Assembly: GCF_018687715.1 (NCBI RefSeq)
Contig: NC_056758.1
Span: 21,048,501 to 21,112,500 of the forward strand
Length of the DNA: 64,000 bases
From: Carya illinoinensis
Taxonomy: Eukaryota > Streptophyta > Magnoliopsida > Fagales > Juglandaceae
Reading direction: 5' to 3'
Position numbers and translations under genes: made by a program. Below the pieces are notes generated by a model, which saw nothing but the letters and a program-made list of their open reading frames with translations, did no database searches and was not told where the DNA came from. Positions 21,868 to 34,990 of the stretch are shown here, in pieces. How positions within the stretch are numbered: position 1 is the stretch's first letter; every line of letters begins with the position of its first letter.

Positions 21868-23069
21868 GAAGTCTTTCATGTCTTAGATAAAACCTAATCT
21901 TCTAATTCAATCTCAGAACGTTGGAAAATGACAAGAAAAGCAATATGATACGAATGAAAAATACGGTTACAAAGAACCAACAAGGAAATTAAACTCAAAA
22001 CATTGTTGAGAGATGACTAATCTTGTGTAAGTCGATTACATCCTTTGAATCAGGCTGAAAGCTTAACGATGGGGTAGATGGAGAAGCTTAGGGGCATGTG
22101 GCACTTCCTGAAGTTGAGGAAACTAATTGTAAGGCTTAGGTTGGCTTCAAACTGAAGAATGAAACAAAAGATGGGTTTCTTGTTGTAACTTCGTCCAATG
22201 CCGGAACTGAACTAGTATGGTTGAGGTTGGGTGCAAAGGATGACATTTCCCATGAGGAAATGGTGTAAATGCCATGAGCTAGAGGCCTACTTGTCGCAAT
22301 GCACAAGAAAGAGAACTTAGGTCGGATTGGCAGTCATTTCAGCATTATTCACATGGCTTTTCTTTTATTGACAGGTTTTGGATCCAGCCTAAGCTTCTAA
22401 TTCAGTTTTAGAGTTATGCGAAACAACAAAGAAAGTAATAAGGTCCGTTTAAAAAAGGTTACAAAGAACTAAAATGGAAATTAAGCCCAAAACATTCTTG
22501 AGAGATTACTAATCTTGTGTAAGTCAATTACTTCCCTTAATTCAACGTTAAAGCATAACCACGGGTAGATGGGAACGTTAGGGATGGCGGCACTTCTTGG
22601 ACTCGAGGGAAACCAAATGTATGGTTTATGTAGGCTTCAAATCCAGGAATGAAACGAAAGACTGGTTTCTTTGCGTAAATTGGTCCATTGCAAGAACTAA
22701 ACTTCTATGGTAAAGGTTGGGTGTAAACGCTGAAATTTTCCTTGTGAAAATGGTCGAAAAGGCTTTGGCTAGGAGCCAACTTGTCGTAACGGGTATGAAG
22801 GATCGCGTAGGTGCCGATTGGCGGTGATTCGAGCTTGATCGACATGGAAGTCTGTGATTTCTTAGATAAAGCCTAATCTTTTAATTCAATCTTAGAACGT
22901 TGGAAAACGATAGGAAAAGCAATATGATCCGAATGAAAAAAACTATTACAAAGAACCAAAATGGAAATTAAACTCAAAACATTGTTGAGATTTGACTAAT
23001 CTTGTGTAAGTCGATTACATCCTTTGAATCAAGCTAAAAGCTTAACGATGGGGTAGATGGGGAAGCTTA
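21868..23069. repeat. Satellite block 3 (A-B)
   Basis: About 1.2 kb of the A-B satellite. Its left end starts about 285 bp into an A monomer, out of phase with the satellite left of LTR C, which stopped about 147 bp into a B monomer. Satellite is therefore missing or exchanged across the element. The block stops at GAAGCTTA, where a pol fragment begins. Confidence 0.85.
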
Positions 23070-23349
23070 ACATTTTTGGCCAAGGCTTATGTTGCTCTGT
23101 CGGATCCTAAGTGAGCATAAGTCAGCCTTAGGTTGGAGCATTGCTGATATAAAATGTGTTAGTCCCCTGGTCTGTTCTCATAAAATTAATTTGGAGGAAG
23201 GAACTAGCCCTCGTAGAGACCCCCAGCGTAGGCTTAATCCTACTATGAAAGAAGTGGTGAAAAATGAAGTGTTGAAACTATTAGATGCAGGAATCATATA
23301 TCCTATTGCTGATAGTAAATGGGTAAGTCCTACACAGGTTGCTGATAGC
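23070..23349 (+). pseudogene. LTR-less gypsy reverse-transcriptase N-terminal fragment
   Basis: About 280 bp of non-satellite DNA. From about 23104 it encodes the region just before and at the start of gypsy RT: EHKSALGWSIADIKCVSP, KINLEEG, RDPQRRLNPTMKEVVKNEV and KLLDAGIIYPIADSKWVSP. These match the well-known segment 'HKxAxGWxIADIKGISP ... QRRLNPxMxEVVKxEVLKLLDAGIIYPISDSxWVSPVQ' of plant gypsy pol. The catalytic Asp residues lie beyond the break. It has no LTR, PBS or polypurine tract. The left junction is at GAAGCTTA. The right joins satellite through AAAAAGGTTAC, so it looks like filler captured in break repair or the relic of a larger deletion. Confidence 0.85.
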
Positions 23350-25861
23350 AAAAAGGTTACGAAGAGCTAAAAAGGAAATTAAGCCGAAAACATTGTTGAG
23401 AGATTACTAATCTTGTGTAAGTCAATTACTTCCCTTAATTCAACGTTAAAGCATAACCACGAGTAGATGGGGAACGTTAGGGGCGTGTGGCACTTCTTGG
23501 ACTTGAGGGAAGCCAAATGTAGGATTTATGTGGGCTTCAAATCGAGGAATGAAACGAAAGACTGGTTTCTTTGTGGAAATTGGTCCACTGCAAGAACTAA
23601 ACTTGTATAAAGGTTGGGTCTAAATGATGAAATTTTCCGTGTGAAAATAGTCTAAAAGGCTTTGGCTAGCGGCCAACATGTCGCAATGGGTATGAAGGAT
23701 CGCATAGGTGCCGATTGGCGGTGATTCGAGCATTATCGACATGGAAGTCTGTGATGTCTTAGATAAAGCCAAATCTTCTAATTCAATCTTAGAACGTTGG
23801 AAAACGACAAGAAAAGCAATATGATCCGAATGAAAAAAACAGTTACAAAGAACCAAAAAGGAAATTAAACTCAAAACATTGTTGAGAGATGACTAATCTT
23901 GTGTAAGTCGATTACATCCTTTGAATCAAGCCAAAAGCTTAACGATGGGGTAGATGGGGAAGCTTAGGGGCATGTGGCACTTCTTGAAGTTGAGGAAACT
24001 AATTGTAAGGCTTATGTTGGCTTCAAATTGAAGAATGAAATAAAAGATGGGTTTCTTGTTGTAACTTCGTCCAATGCCTGAACTGAACTAGTATGGTTGA
24101 GGTTGGGTGCAAATGATGACATTTCCCATGAGGAAATGGTGTAACTAGCATGGGCTAGAGGCCTACTTGTCGCAATGCACAAGAAAGAGAACTGAGGTCG
24201 GATTGGCGGTGATTTCAGCACGATTCACATGGCTTTTCTTTTATTGACAAGTTTTGGACATAGCCTAAGCTTCTAATACAGTCTTAGAATATTGAGAAAT
24301 AAGAACGAAAAGTAATGAGGTGCGTATAAAAATTGTTACAAAGAACTAAAAAGCAAATTAAGCCGAAAACATTGTTGAGAGATTACTAATCTTGTGTAAG
24401 TCAAGTAGTTCCCTTAATGCAACGTTAAAGCATAACCAGGGGTAGATGGGGAACGTTAGGGGCGTGTGGCACTTCTTGGACTTGAGGGAAACCAGATGTA
24501 CGGTTTATGTGGGCTTCAAATCGAGGAATGAAATGAAAGACTGGTTTCTTTGTGTAAATTGGTCCACAACAAGAACTAAACTTGTATGGTAAAGGTTGGA
24601 TGTAAACGTTGAAAGTTTCCTTTTGAAAATGGTCTAAAAGGCTTCGGCTAAGGCCGACTTGTCGCAACGGGTGTGAAGGATCGCCTAGGTGCCGATTGGC
24701 GGTGATTCGAGCATTATCGACATGCAAGTCTATGATGTCTTAGATACAGCCTAATCTTCTAATTCAATCTTAGAACGTTGGAAAACAACAAGAAAAGCAA
24801 TATGATCCGAATGAAAGAAACGGTTACAAAGAACCAAAAAGGAAATTGAACTCAAAACATTGTTGAGAGATGACTAATCTCGTGTAAGTCGATTACATCA
24901 TTTGAATCAAACTAAAAGCATAACGATGGGGTAGATGGGGAAGCTTAGGGGCATGTGGCACTTCTTGAAGTTGAGGAAACTAATTGTAAGGCTTATGTTG
25001 GCTTCAAATTGAAAAATAAAACAAAAGATGGGTTTCTTGTTGTAACTTCGTCCAATGCCATAACTGAACTAGTATGGTTGAGGTTGGGTGCAAATGATGA
25101 CATTTCCCATGAGGAAATGGGGCAAATGATGACAATTCCCATGAGGTCGGATTGGCGGTGATTTCAGCATTATTCACATGGCTTTTCTTTTAATGACAGG
25201 TTTTGGATCCAGCCTAAGCTTCTAATACAGTCTTAGAATGATGAGAAACAACAACGAAAGTAATAAGGTCCGTATAAAAAAGGTTACAAAGAACTAAAAA
25301 GGAAATTAAGCCGAAAACATTGTGGAGAGATTACTAATCTTGTGTAAGCCAATTACTTCCCTTAATTCAACGTTAAAGCATAACCACGGGTAGATGGGAA
25401 CGTTAGGGGCGTGTGGCACTTCTTGGACTTGAGGGAAACCAAATGTAGGGTTGATGTGGGCTTCAAATCGAGGAATGAAACGAAAGATTGGTTTCCTTGT
25501 GTAAATTGGTCCACTACAAGAACTAAACTTGTATGGTAAAGGTTGGGTGTAAACGATGAAATTTTCCTTGTGAAAATGGTCTAAAAGGCTTTGGCTCGGC
25601 GCCAACTAGTCGCAACGGGTATGAAGCATCGCGCAGGTGCCGATTGGCGGTGATTCGAGCATTATCGACATGGAAGTCTGTGATGTCTTAGATAAAACCT
25701 AATCTTCTAATTCAATCTTAGAACGTTGGAAAACGACAAGAAAAGCAATATGATCCGAATGAAAAAAACTGTTACAAAGAACCAATAAGGAAATTGAACT
25801 CAAAACATTGTTGAGAGATGACTAATCTTGTGTGAGTCGATTACATCATTTGAATCAAGCT

Positions 25862-26350
25862 AAAAGCTTAACGATGGGGTAGATGGGGAAGCTTAGGGGC
25901 ATGTGGCACTTCTTGAAGTTGAGGAAACTAATTGTAAGGCTTATGTTGGCTTCAAATTGAAGAATGAAACAAAAGATGGGTTTCTTGTTGTAACTTTGTC
26001 CAATGCTGGAACTAAACTTGTATGGTAAAGGTTCGGTATAAACGATGAAAGTTTCCTTTTGAAAATGGTCTAAAAGGCATCGGCTGGGCCCGACATGTTG
26101 CAACGACTGTGAAGGATCGCCTAGGTGCCGATTGGCATTGATTCGAGCGTTATCAACATGGAAGTCTGTGATGTCTTAGATAAAGCCAAATCTTCTAATT
26201 CAATCTTAGAACGTTGGAAAACGACAAGAAAAGCAATATGATCCGAATGAAAAAAACGGTTACGAAGAACCAAAAAGGAAATTAAACTCAAAACATTTTT
26301 GAGATTTGACTAATCTTGTGTAAGTCGATTACAACCTTTGAATCACGCTA
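25862..26350. repeat. First visible chimeric C monomer
   Basis: The left half reads as B (GGCACTTCTTGAAGTTGAG, then TTTGTCCAATGCTGGAAC). It then continues as A (TAAACTTGTATGGTAAAGG), with GAAGTCTGTGATGTC further on. The switch lies in the short GAACT.AACT homology common to both parents. Every later C copy has the same switch point, implying one founding crossover that was then amplified. Monomer limits are approximate because the array has no natural start. Confidence 0.78.
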
Positions 26351-29300
26351 AAAGCTTAACGATGGGGTAGATGGGGAAGCTTAGGGGCATGTGGCCCTTC
26401 TTGAAGTTGAGGAAACTAATTGTAAGGCTTACGTTTGCTTCAAATTGAACACTAAAACAAAAGATGGGTTTCTTGTTGTAAATTTGTCTAATGCCGGAAC
26501 TGAACTAGTATTGTTGAGGTGGTGTGCAAACGATGACATTTCCCATGAGGAAATGGTCTAAATGGCATGGGCTAGAGGCCTACTTGTCACAATGCACAAG
26601 AAAGAGAACTTAGGTCGGATTGGCGGTGATTTCAGCATTATTCACATGGCTTTTCTTTTATTGACAGGTTTTGGATCCAGTCTAAGCTTCTAATTCAGTC
26701 TTAGAATGATGAGAAACAACAAAGAAAGTAATAAGGTCCGTATAAAAAAGGTTACAAAGAACTAAAAAGGAAATTAAGCGGAAAACATTGTTGAGAGATT
26801 ACTAATCTTGTGTAAGTCAACTACTTCCCTTAATTGAACGTTAAAGCATAAGCACGGGAAGATGGGGAACGTTAGGGGCGTGTGGCACTTCTTGGACTAG
26901 AGGGAAGCAAAATGTAGGATTTATGTGGGCTTCAAATGGAGGAATGAAACAAAAGACTGGTTTCTTTATGTAAATTGGTCCACTGCAAGAACTAAACTTG
27001 TATAAAGGTTGGGTCTAAACGATAAAATTTTCCTTGTGAAAATGGTCTAAAAGGCTTTGGCTAGCGGCCAACTTGTTGCAACAGGTATGAAGGATCGCGT
27101 AGGTGCCGATTGGCAGTGATTCGAGCATTATCGACATGGAAGTCTGTCATGTCTTAGATAAAGCCTAATCTTCTAATTCAATCTTAGAACGTTGGAAAAC
27201 GACAAGAAAAGCAATATGTTCCGAATGAAAAAAACGGTTACAAAGAACCAACGAGGAAATTGAACTCAAAACATTGTTGAGAGATGACTAATCGTGTGTC
27301 AGTCGATTACATCATTCAAATCAAGCCAAAAGCTTAACGATGGGGTAGATGGGGAAGCTTAGGGGCATGTGGCACTTCTTGAAGTTGAGGATACTAATTG
27401 TAAGGCTTATGTTGGCTTCGAATTGAAGAATAAAACAAAAGATGGGTTTCTTGTGGTAACTTCGTCCAATGCCAGAATTGAACTAGTATGGTTGAGGTTG
27501 GTTGCAAATGATGACATTTCCCATGAGGAAATGGTGCAAATGATGACATTTCCCATGAGGTCGGATTGGCGGTGATTTCAGCATTATTCACATGGCTTTT
27601 CTTTTAATGACAGGTTTTGGATCCAGCCTAAGCTTCTAATACAGTCTTAAAATGATGAGAAACAACAACGAAAGTAATAAGGTCCGTATAAAAAAGGTTA
27701 CAAAGAACTAAAAAGGAAATTAAGCCGAAAACATTGTTGAGAGATTACTAATCTTGTGTAAGCCAATTACTTCCCTTAATTCAACGTTAAAGCATAACCA
27801 CGGGTAGATGGGAACGTTAGGGGCGTGTGACACTTCTTGGACTTGAGGGAAACCAAATGTAGGGTTTATGTGGGCTTCAAATCGAGGAATGAAACGAAAG
27901 ACTGGTTTCCTTGTGTAAATTGGTCCACTGCAAGAACTAAACTTGTGTGGTAAAGGTTGGGTGTAAACGATGAAATTTTCCTTGTGAAAATGGTCTAAAA
28001 GGCTTTGGCTCGGGGCCAACTTGTCGCAACGGGTATGAAGCATCGCGCAGGTGCCGATTGGCGGTGATTCGAGCATTATCGACATGGAAGTCTGTGATGT
28101 TTTAGATAAAACCTAATCTTCTAATTCAATCTTAGAACGTTGGGAAACGACAAGAAAAGCAATATGATCCGAATGAAAAAAACGGTTACAAAGAACCAAC
28201 AAGGAAATTGAACTCAAAACATTGTTGAGAGATGACTAATCTTGTGTAAGTCGATTACATCATTTGAATCAAGCTAAAAGCTTAACGATGGGGTAGATGG
28301 GGAAGCTTAGGGGCATGTGGCACTTCTTGAAGTTGAGGAAACTAATTGCAAGGCTTATGGTGGCTTCAAATTGAAGAATGAAACAAAATATGGGTTTCTT
28401 GTTGTAACTTCGTCCAATGCCGAAACTAAACTTGTATGGTAAAGGTTGGGTATAAACGATGAAAGTTTCCTTTTGAAAATGGTCTAAAAGGCGTCGGCTG
28501 GGCCCGACATGTCGCAACGGCTGTGAAGGATCGCCTAGGTGCCGATTGGCATTGATTCGAGCGTTATCCACATGGAAGTCTGTGATGTCTTAGATAAAGC
28601 CAAATCTTCTAATTCAATCTTAGAACGTTGGAAAACGACAAGAAAAGCAATACGATCCGAATGAAAAAAACGGTTACAAAGAACCAAAATGGAAATTAAA
28701 CTCAAAACATTGTTGAGATTGGACTAATCTTGTGTGAGTCAATTACATGCTTTGAATCAAGCTAAAAGCTTAACGATGGGGTAGATGGGGAAGCTTAGGG
28801 GCATGTGGCCCGTTTTGAAGTTGAGGAAACTAATTGTAAGGCTTACGTTGGCTTCAAATTGAACACTGAAACAAAAGATGGGTTTCTTGTTGTAAATTCG
28901 TCTAATGCCGGAACTGAACTAGTATTGTTGAGGTGGTGTGCAAACGATGACATTTCCCATGAGGAAATGGTGTAAATGGCATGGGCTAGAAGCCTACTTG
29001 TCACAATGCACAAGAAAGAGAACTTAGGTCGGATTGGCGGTGATTTCAGCATTATTCACATGGGTTTTCTTTTATTGACAGGTTTTGGATCTAGTCTAAG
29101 CTTCTAATTCAGTCTTAGAATGATGAGAAAACAACAATGAAAGTAATAAGGTCCGTATAAAAAAGGTTACAAAGAACTAAAAAGGAAATTAAGCGGAAAA
29201 CATTGTTGAGAGATTACTAATCTTGTGTAAGTCAACTACTTCCCTTAATTCAACGTTAAAGCATAAGCACAGGTAGATGGGGAAGCTTAGGGGCATGTGG

Positions 29301-32099
29301 CACTTCTTGAAGTTGAGGAAACTAATTGTAAGGCTTATGTTGGCTTCAAATTGAAGAATGACACAAAAGATGGGTTTCTTGTTGTAACTTCGTCCAATGC
29401 CGGAACTAAACTTGTATGGTAAAGGTTGGGTATAAACGATGAAAGTTTCCTTTTGAAAATGGTCTTAAAGCCTTCGGCTGGGGCCGGCCTGTCGCAACGG
29501 GTGTGAAGGATTGCCTAGGTGCCAATTGGCGGTGATTCGAGCATTATTGACATGGAAGTCTGTAATGCCTTAGATAAAGCCTAATCTTTTAATTCAATCT
29601 TAGAACGTTGGAAAATGATAGGAAAAGCAATATGATCCGATTGAAAAAAACGGTTACAAAGAACCAAAGTGGAAATTAAACTCAAAACATTGTTGAGATT
29701 TGACTAATCTTGTGTAAGTCGATTACATGCTTTGAATCAAGTTAAAAGCTTAACGATGGGGTAGATGGGGAAGCTTAGGGGCATGTGGCCCTTCTTGAAG
29801 TTGAGGAAACTAATTGTAAGGCTTACATTGGCTTCAAATTGAAGACTGAAACAAAAGATGGGTTTCTTGTCGTAAATTCGTCTAATGCCGGAACTGAACT
29901 AGTATTGTTGAGGTGGTGTGCAAACGATGGCATTTCCTATGAGGAAATGGTGTAAATGGCATGGGCCAGAGGCCTACTTCTCACAATGCACAAGAAAGAG
30001 AACTTAGGTCGGATTCGCAGTGATTTCAGCATTATTCACATGGCTTTTCTTTTATTGACAGGTTTTGGATCCAATCTAAGCTTTTAATTCAGTCTTAGAA
30101 TGATGAGAAACAACAAAGAAAGTAATAAGGTCCGTATAAAAAAGGTTACAAAGAACCAAAACGGAAATTAAGACGAAAACATTGTTGAGAGATTACTAAT
30201 CTTGTGTAAGTCAATTACTTCCCTTAATTCAACGTTAAAGCATAACCACGGGTAGATGGGGACGTTAGGGGCGTGTGGCACTTCTTCGACTTGAGGGAAG
30301 CCAAATGTAGGATTTATGTGGGCTCCAAATCGAGGAATGAAACGAAAGACTGATTTCTTTCTGTAAATTGGTCCACTGCAAGAACTAAACTTGCATAAAG
30401 GTTGGGTCTAAACGATGAAATTTTCCTTGTGAAAATGGTCTAAAAGGCTTTGGCTAATGGCCAACTTGTCGCAATGGGTATGAAGGATCGCGTAGGTGCC
30501 GATTGGCGGTGATTCGCGCATTATCGACCTGGAAGTCTGTGATGTCTTAGATAAAGCCTAATCTTCTAATTCCATCTTAGTACGTTGGGAAACGACAAGT
30601 AAAGCAATATGATCCGAATGAAAAAAATGGTTACAAAGAACCAACAAGGAAATTGAACTCAAAACATTGTTGAGAGATGACTACTCTTGTGTAAGTCGAT
30701 TACATCATTTCAATCAAACTAAAAGCTTAACGATGGGGTAGATGGGGAAGCTTAGGGGCATGTGGCACTTCTTGAAGTTGAGGAAACTAATTGTAAGGCT
30801 TATGTTGGCTTCAAATTGAAGAATGACACAAAAGATGGGTTTCTTGTTGTAACTTCGTCCAATGCTGGAACTAAACTTGTATGGTAAAGGTTGGGTATAA
30901 ACGATGAAAGTTTCCTTTTGAAAATGGTCTAAAAGGCATCGGTTGGGCCTGACATGTCGCAACGGGTGTGAAGGCCTACTTGTCGCAATGCACAAGAATG
31001 AGAACTGAGGTCGTATTGGTAGTGATTTCAACATTATTCACATGGCTTTTCTTTTAATGACAGGTTTTGGATCCAGCCTAGGCTTCTAATACAGTCTTAG
31101 AATGATGAGAAACAACAACGAAAGTAATAAGGTCCGTATAAAAAAGGTTACAAAGAACTAAAAAGGAAATGAAGCCGAAAACATTGTTGTGAGATTACTA
31201 ATCTTGTGTAAGCCAATTACTTCCATTAATTCAACGTTAAAGCATAACCACGGGTAGATGGGAACCTTAGGGGCGTGTGGCACTTCTTGGACTTGAGGGA
31301 GACCAAATGTAGGGTTTATGTGGGCTTCAAATCGAGGAATGAAACGAAAGACTGGTTTCCTTGTGTAAATTGGTCCACTGCAAGAACTAAACTTGTCTGG
31401 TAAAGGTTGGGTGTAAACGATGAAAGTTTCCTTTTGAAAATGGTGTAAAAGCCTTCGGCTGGGGCCGACTTGTCGCAACGGGTGTGAAGGATTGCCTAGG
31501 TGCCGATTGGCGGTGATTCGAGCATTATTGACATGGAAGTCTGTGATGTCTTAGATAAACCCTAATCTTTTAATTCAATCTTAGAACGTTGGAAAACGAT
31601 AGGAAAAGCAATATGATCCGAATGAAAAAAACGGTTACAAAGAACCAAAATGGAAATTAAACACAAAACATTGTTGAGATTTGACTAATCATGAGTAAGT
31701 CGATTACATGCTTTGAATCAAGCTAAAAGCTTAACGATGGGGTAGATGGGGAAGCTTAGGGGCATGTGACCCTTCTTGAAGTTGAGGAAACTAATTGTAA
31801 GGCTTACGTTGGCTTCAAAATGAAGACTGAAACAAAAGATGGGTTTCTTGTCGTAAATTCGTCTAATGCCGGAACTGAAGTAGTATTGTTGAGGTTGTGT
31901 GCAAACAATGACATTTCCCATGAGGAAATGGTGTAAATGGCATGGGCTAGAGGCCTACTTGTCGCAATGCACATGAAAGAGAACTTAGGTCGGATTCGCG
32001 GTGATTTCAGCATTATTCACAAGGCTTTTCTTTTATTGACAGGTTTTGGATCCAGTCTAAGCTTCTAATTCAATTTTAGAATGATGAGAAACAACAAAG

Positions 32100-34990
32100 A
32101 AAGTAATAAGGTCCGTATAAAAAAGGTTACAAAGAACTAAAAAGGAAATTAAGTTGAAAACATTGTTGAGAGATTACTAATGTTGTGTAAGTCAAATACT
32201 TCCCTTAATTCAAAGTTAAAGCATAACCACGGGTACATGGGGAACGTTAGGGGCGTGTGGCACTTCTTGGACTTGAGGGAAGCCAAATGTAGGATTTATG
32301 TGGGCTTCAAATCGAGGAATGAAATGAAAGACTGGTTTCTTTGTGTAAATTGGTCCACTGCAAGAACTAAACTTGCATAAAGGTTGGGTCTAAACGATGA
32401 AATTTTCCTTGTGAAAATGGTCTAAATGGCTTTGGCTAGCGGCCAACTTGTCGCAACGGGTATGAAGGATCGCGTAGGTGCCGATTGGCGGTGATTCGAG
32501 CATTATCGACATGGAATTCTGTGATGTCTTAGATAAAGCCTAATCTTCTAATTCAATCTTAGAACGTTGGAAAACGACAAGAAAAGCAATATGTTCCGAA
32601 TGAAAAAAACAGTTACAAAGAACCAAAAAGGAAATTAAACTCAAAATATTGTTGAGAGATGACTAATCTTGTGTAAGCCGATTACATCCTTTGAATCAAG
32701 CCAAAAGCTTAACGATGGGGTAGATGGGGAAGCTTAGGGGCATGTGGCACTTCTTGAAGTTGAGGAAACTAATTGTTAGGCTTATGATGGCTTCAAATTG
32801 AAGAATGAAACAAAAGATGGGTTTCTTGTCGTAACTTCGTCCAATGCTGGAACTAAACTTGTATGGTAAAGGTTGGGTATAAACGATGAAAGTTTCTTTT
32901 TGAAAATGGTCTAAAAGGCATCGGCTGGGGCCGACATGTCGCAACGGGTGTGAAGGGATCGCCTAGGTGCCGATTGGCATTGATTCGAGCGTTATCGACA
33001 TGGAAGTCTGTGATGTCTTAGATAAAGCCAAATCTTCTAATTCAATCTTAGAACGTTGGAGAACGACAAGAAAAGCAATATGATCCGAATGAGAAAAACG
33101 GTTACGAAGAACCAAAAAGGACACTAAACTCAAAACATTGTTGAGATTTGACTAATCTTGTGTAAGTCGATTACATCCTTTAAATCAAGCTAAAAGCTTA
33201 ACGATGGGGTAGATGGGGAAGCTTAGGGGCATGTGGCCCTTCTTGAAGTTGAGGAAACTAATGGTAAGGCTTACGTTGGCTTCAAATTGAAGACTGGAAC
33301 AAAAGATGGGTTTCTTGTTGTAAATTCGTCTAATGCCGGAACTGAACTAGTATTGTTGAGGTGGTGTGCAAACGATGACATTTCCTATGAGGAAATGGTG
33401 CAAATGGCATGGGCTGGAGGCCTACTTGTCACAATGCACAAGAAAGAGAACTTTGGTCGGATTGGCGGTGATTTCAGCATTATTCACATGGCTTTTTTTT
33501 ATTGACAGGTTTTGTATCCAGTCTAAGCTTTTAATTCAGTCTTAGAATGATGAGAAACAACAAAGAAAGTGATAAGGTCCGTATAAAAAAGGTTACAAAG
33601 AACCAAAAATGAAATTAAGCCGAAAACATTGTTGAGAGATTACTAATCTTGTGTAAGTCAATTACTTCCCTTAATTCAACGTTAAAGCATAACCACGGGT
33701 AGATGGGAACGTTAGGGGCGTGTGGCACTTCTTGGACTTGAGGGAAGCCAAATGTAGGATTTATGTGGGCTTCAAATCGAGGAATGAAACGAAAGACTGG
33801 TTTCTTTATGTAAATTGGTCCACTGCAAGAACTAAACTTGTATAAAGGTTTGGTGTAAACGATAAAATTTTCCTTGTAAAAATGGTCTAAAAGGCTTTGG
33901 CTAGCGGCCAACTTGTCGCAATGTGTATGAAGGATCGCGTAGGTGCCGATTGGCGGTGATTCGCGCATTATCGACGTGGAAGTCTGTGACGTCTTAGATA
34001 AAGCCTAATCTTCTAATTCAATCTTAGAACGTTGGAAAACGACAAGAAAAGCAATATGTTCCGAATGAAAAAAACGGTTACAAAGAACCAACGAGGAAAT
34101 TGAACTCAAAACGTTGTTGAGAGATGACTTATCGTGTGTCAGTCGATTAAATCATTCAAATCAAGGCAAAAGCTTAACGACGAGGTAGATGGGGAAGCTT
34201 AGGGGCATGTGGAACTTCTTGAAGTTGAGGAAACTAATTGTAAGGCTTATGCTGGCTTCGAATTGAAGAATGAAACAAAAGATGGGTTTCTTGTTGTAAC
34301 TTCATCCAATGCCGGAACTAAACTTATTTGGTAAAGGTTGGGTATAAACGATGAAAGTTTCCTTTTGAAAATGGTCTAAAAGACATCGGCTGGGGCCGAC
34401 ATGGCGCAACGGGTGTGAAGGAATCGCCTAGGTGCCGATTGGCATTGATTCGAGCGTTATCGACATGGAAGTCTGTGATGTCTTAGATAAAGCCAAATCT
34501 TCTAATTCAATCTTAGAATGTTGGTGAATGACAAGAAAAGCAATATGATCCGAATGAGAAAAACGGTTACGAAGAACCAAAAAGGAAATTAGACTCAAAA
34601 CATTATTGAGAGTTGACTAATCTTGTGTAAGTCGATTACATCCTTTGAATCAAGCTAAAAGCTTAACGATGGGGTAGATGGGGAAGCTTAGGGGCATGTG
34701 GCCCTTCTTGAAGTTGAGGAAACTAATTGTAAGGCTTACGTTGGCTTCAAATTGAAGACTGAAACAAAAGATTGGTTTCTTGTTGTAAATTCGTCTAATG
34801 CCAGAACTGAACTAGTATTGTTGAGGTTGTGTGCAAACGATGACATTTCCCATGAGGAAATGGTGTAAATGGCATGGGCTAGAGGCCTACTTGTCTCAAT
34901 GCACAAGAAAGAGAACTTAGGTCGGATTCGCGGTGATTTCAGCATTATTCACAAGGCTTTTCTTTTATTGACAGGTTTTGGATCCAGTCT
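32100..34990. repeat. Segmental duplication inside the satellite, left copy
   Basis: About 2.9 kb (A-C-B-A-C-B) that recurs near 48253-51143, offset 16153 bp. Shared private variants include GGTTTTGTATCCAG with a shortened T-run context (33508 and 49661), GAAACTAATGGTAAGG (33253 and 49406) and CAAAGTTAAAGCATAACC (32212 and 48365). Confidence 0.8.

Noticed and set aside
24955..25161. Plus-strand frames such as MALLEVEETNCK... in B/C monomers (also 27369, 33233)
   Set aside because: Only open in a few copies and closed by stops in most; a chance frame in a tandem repeat.
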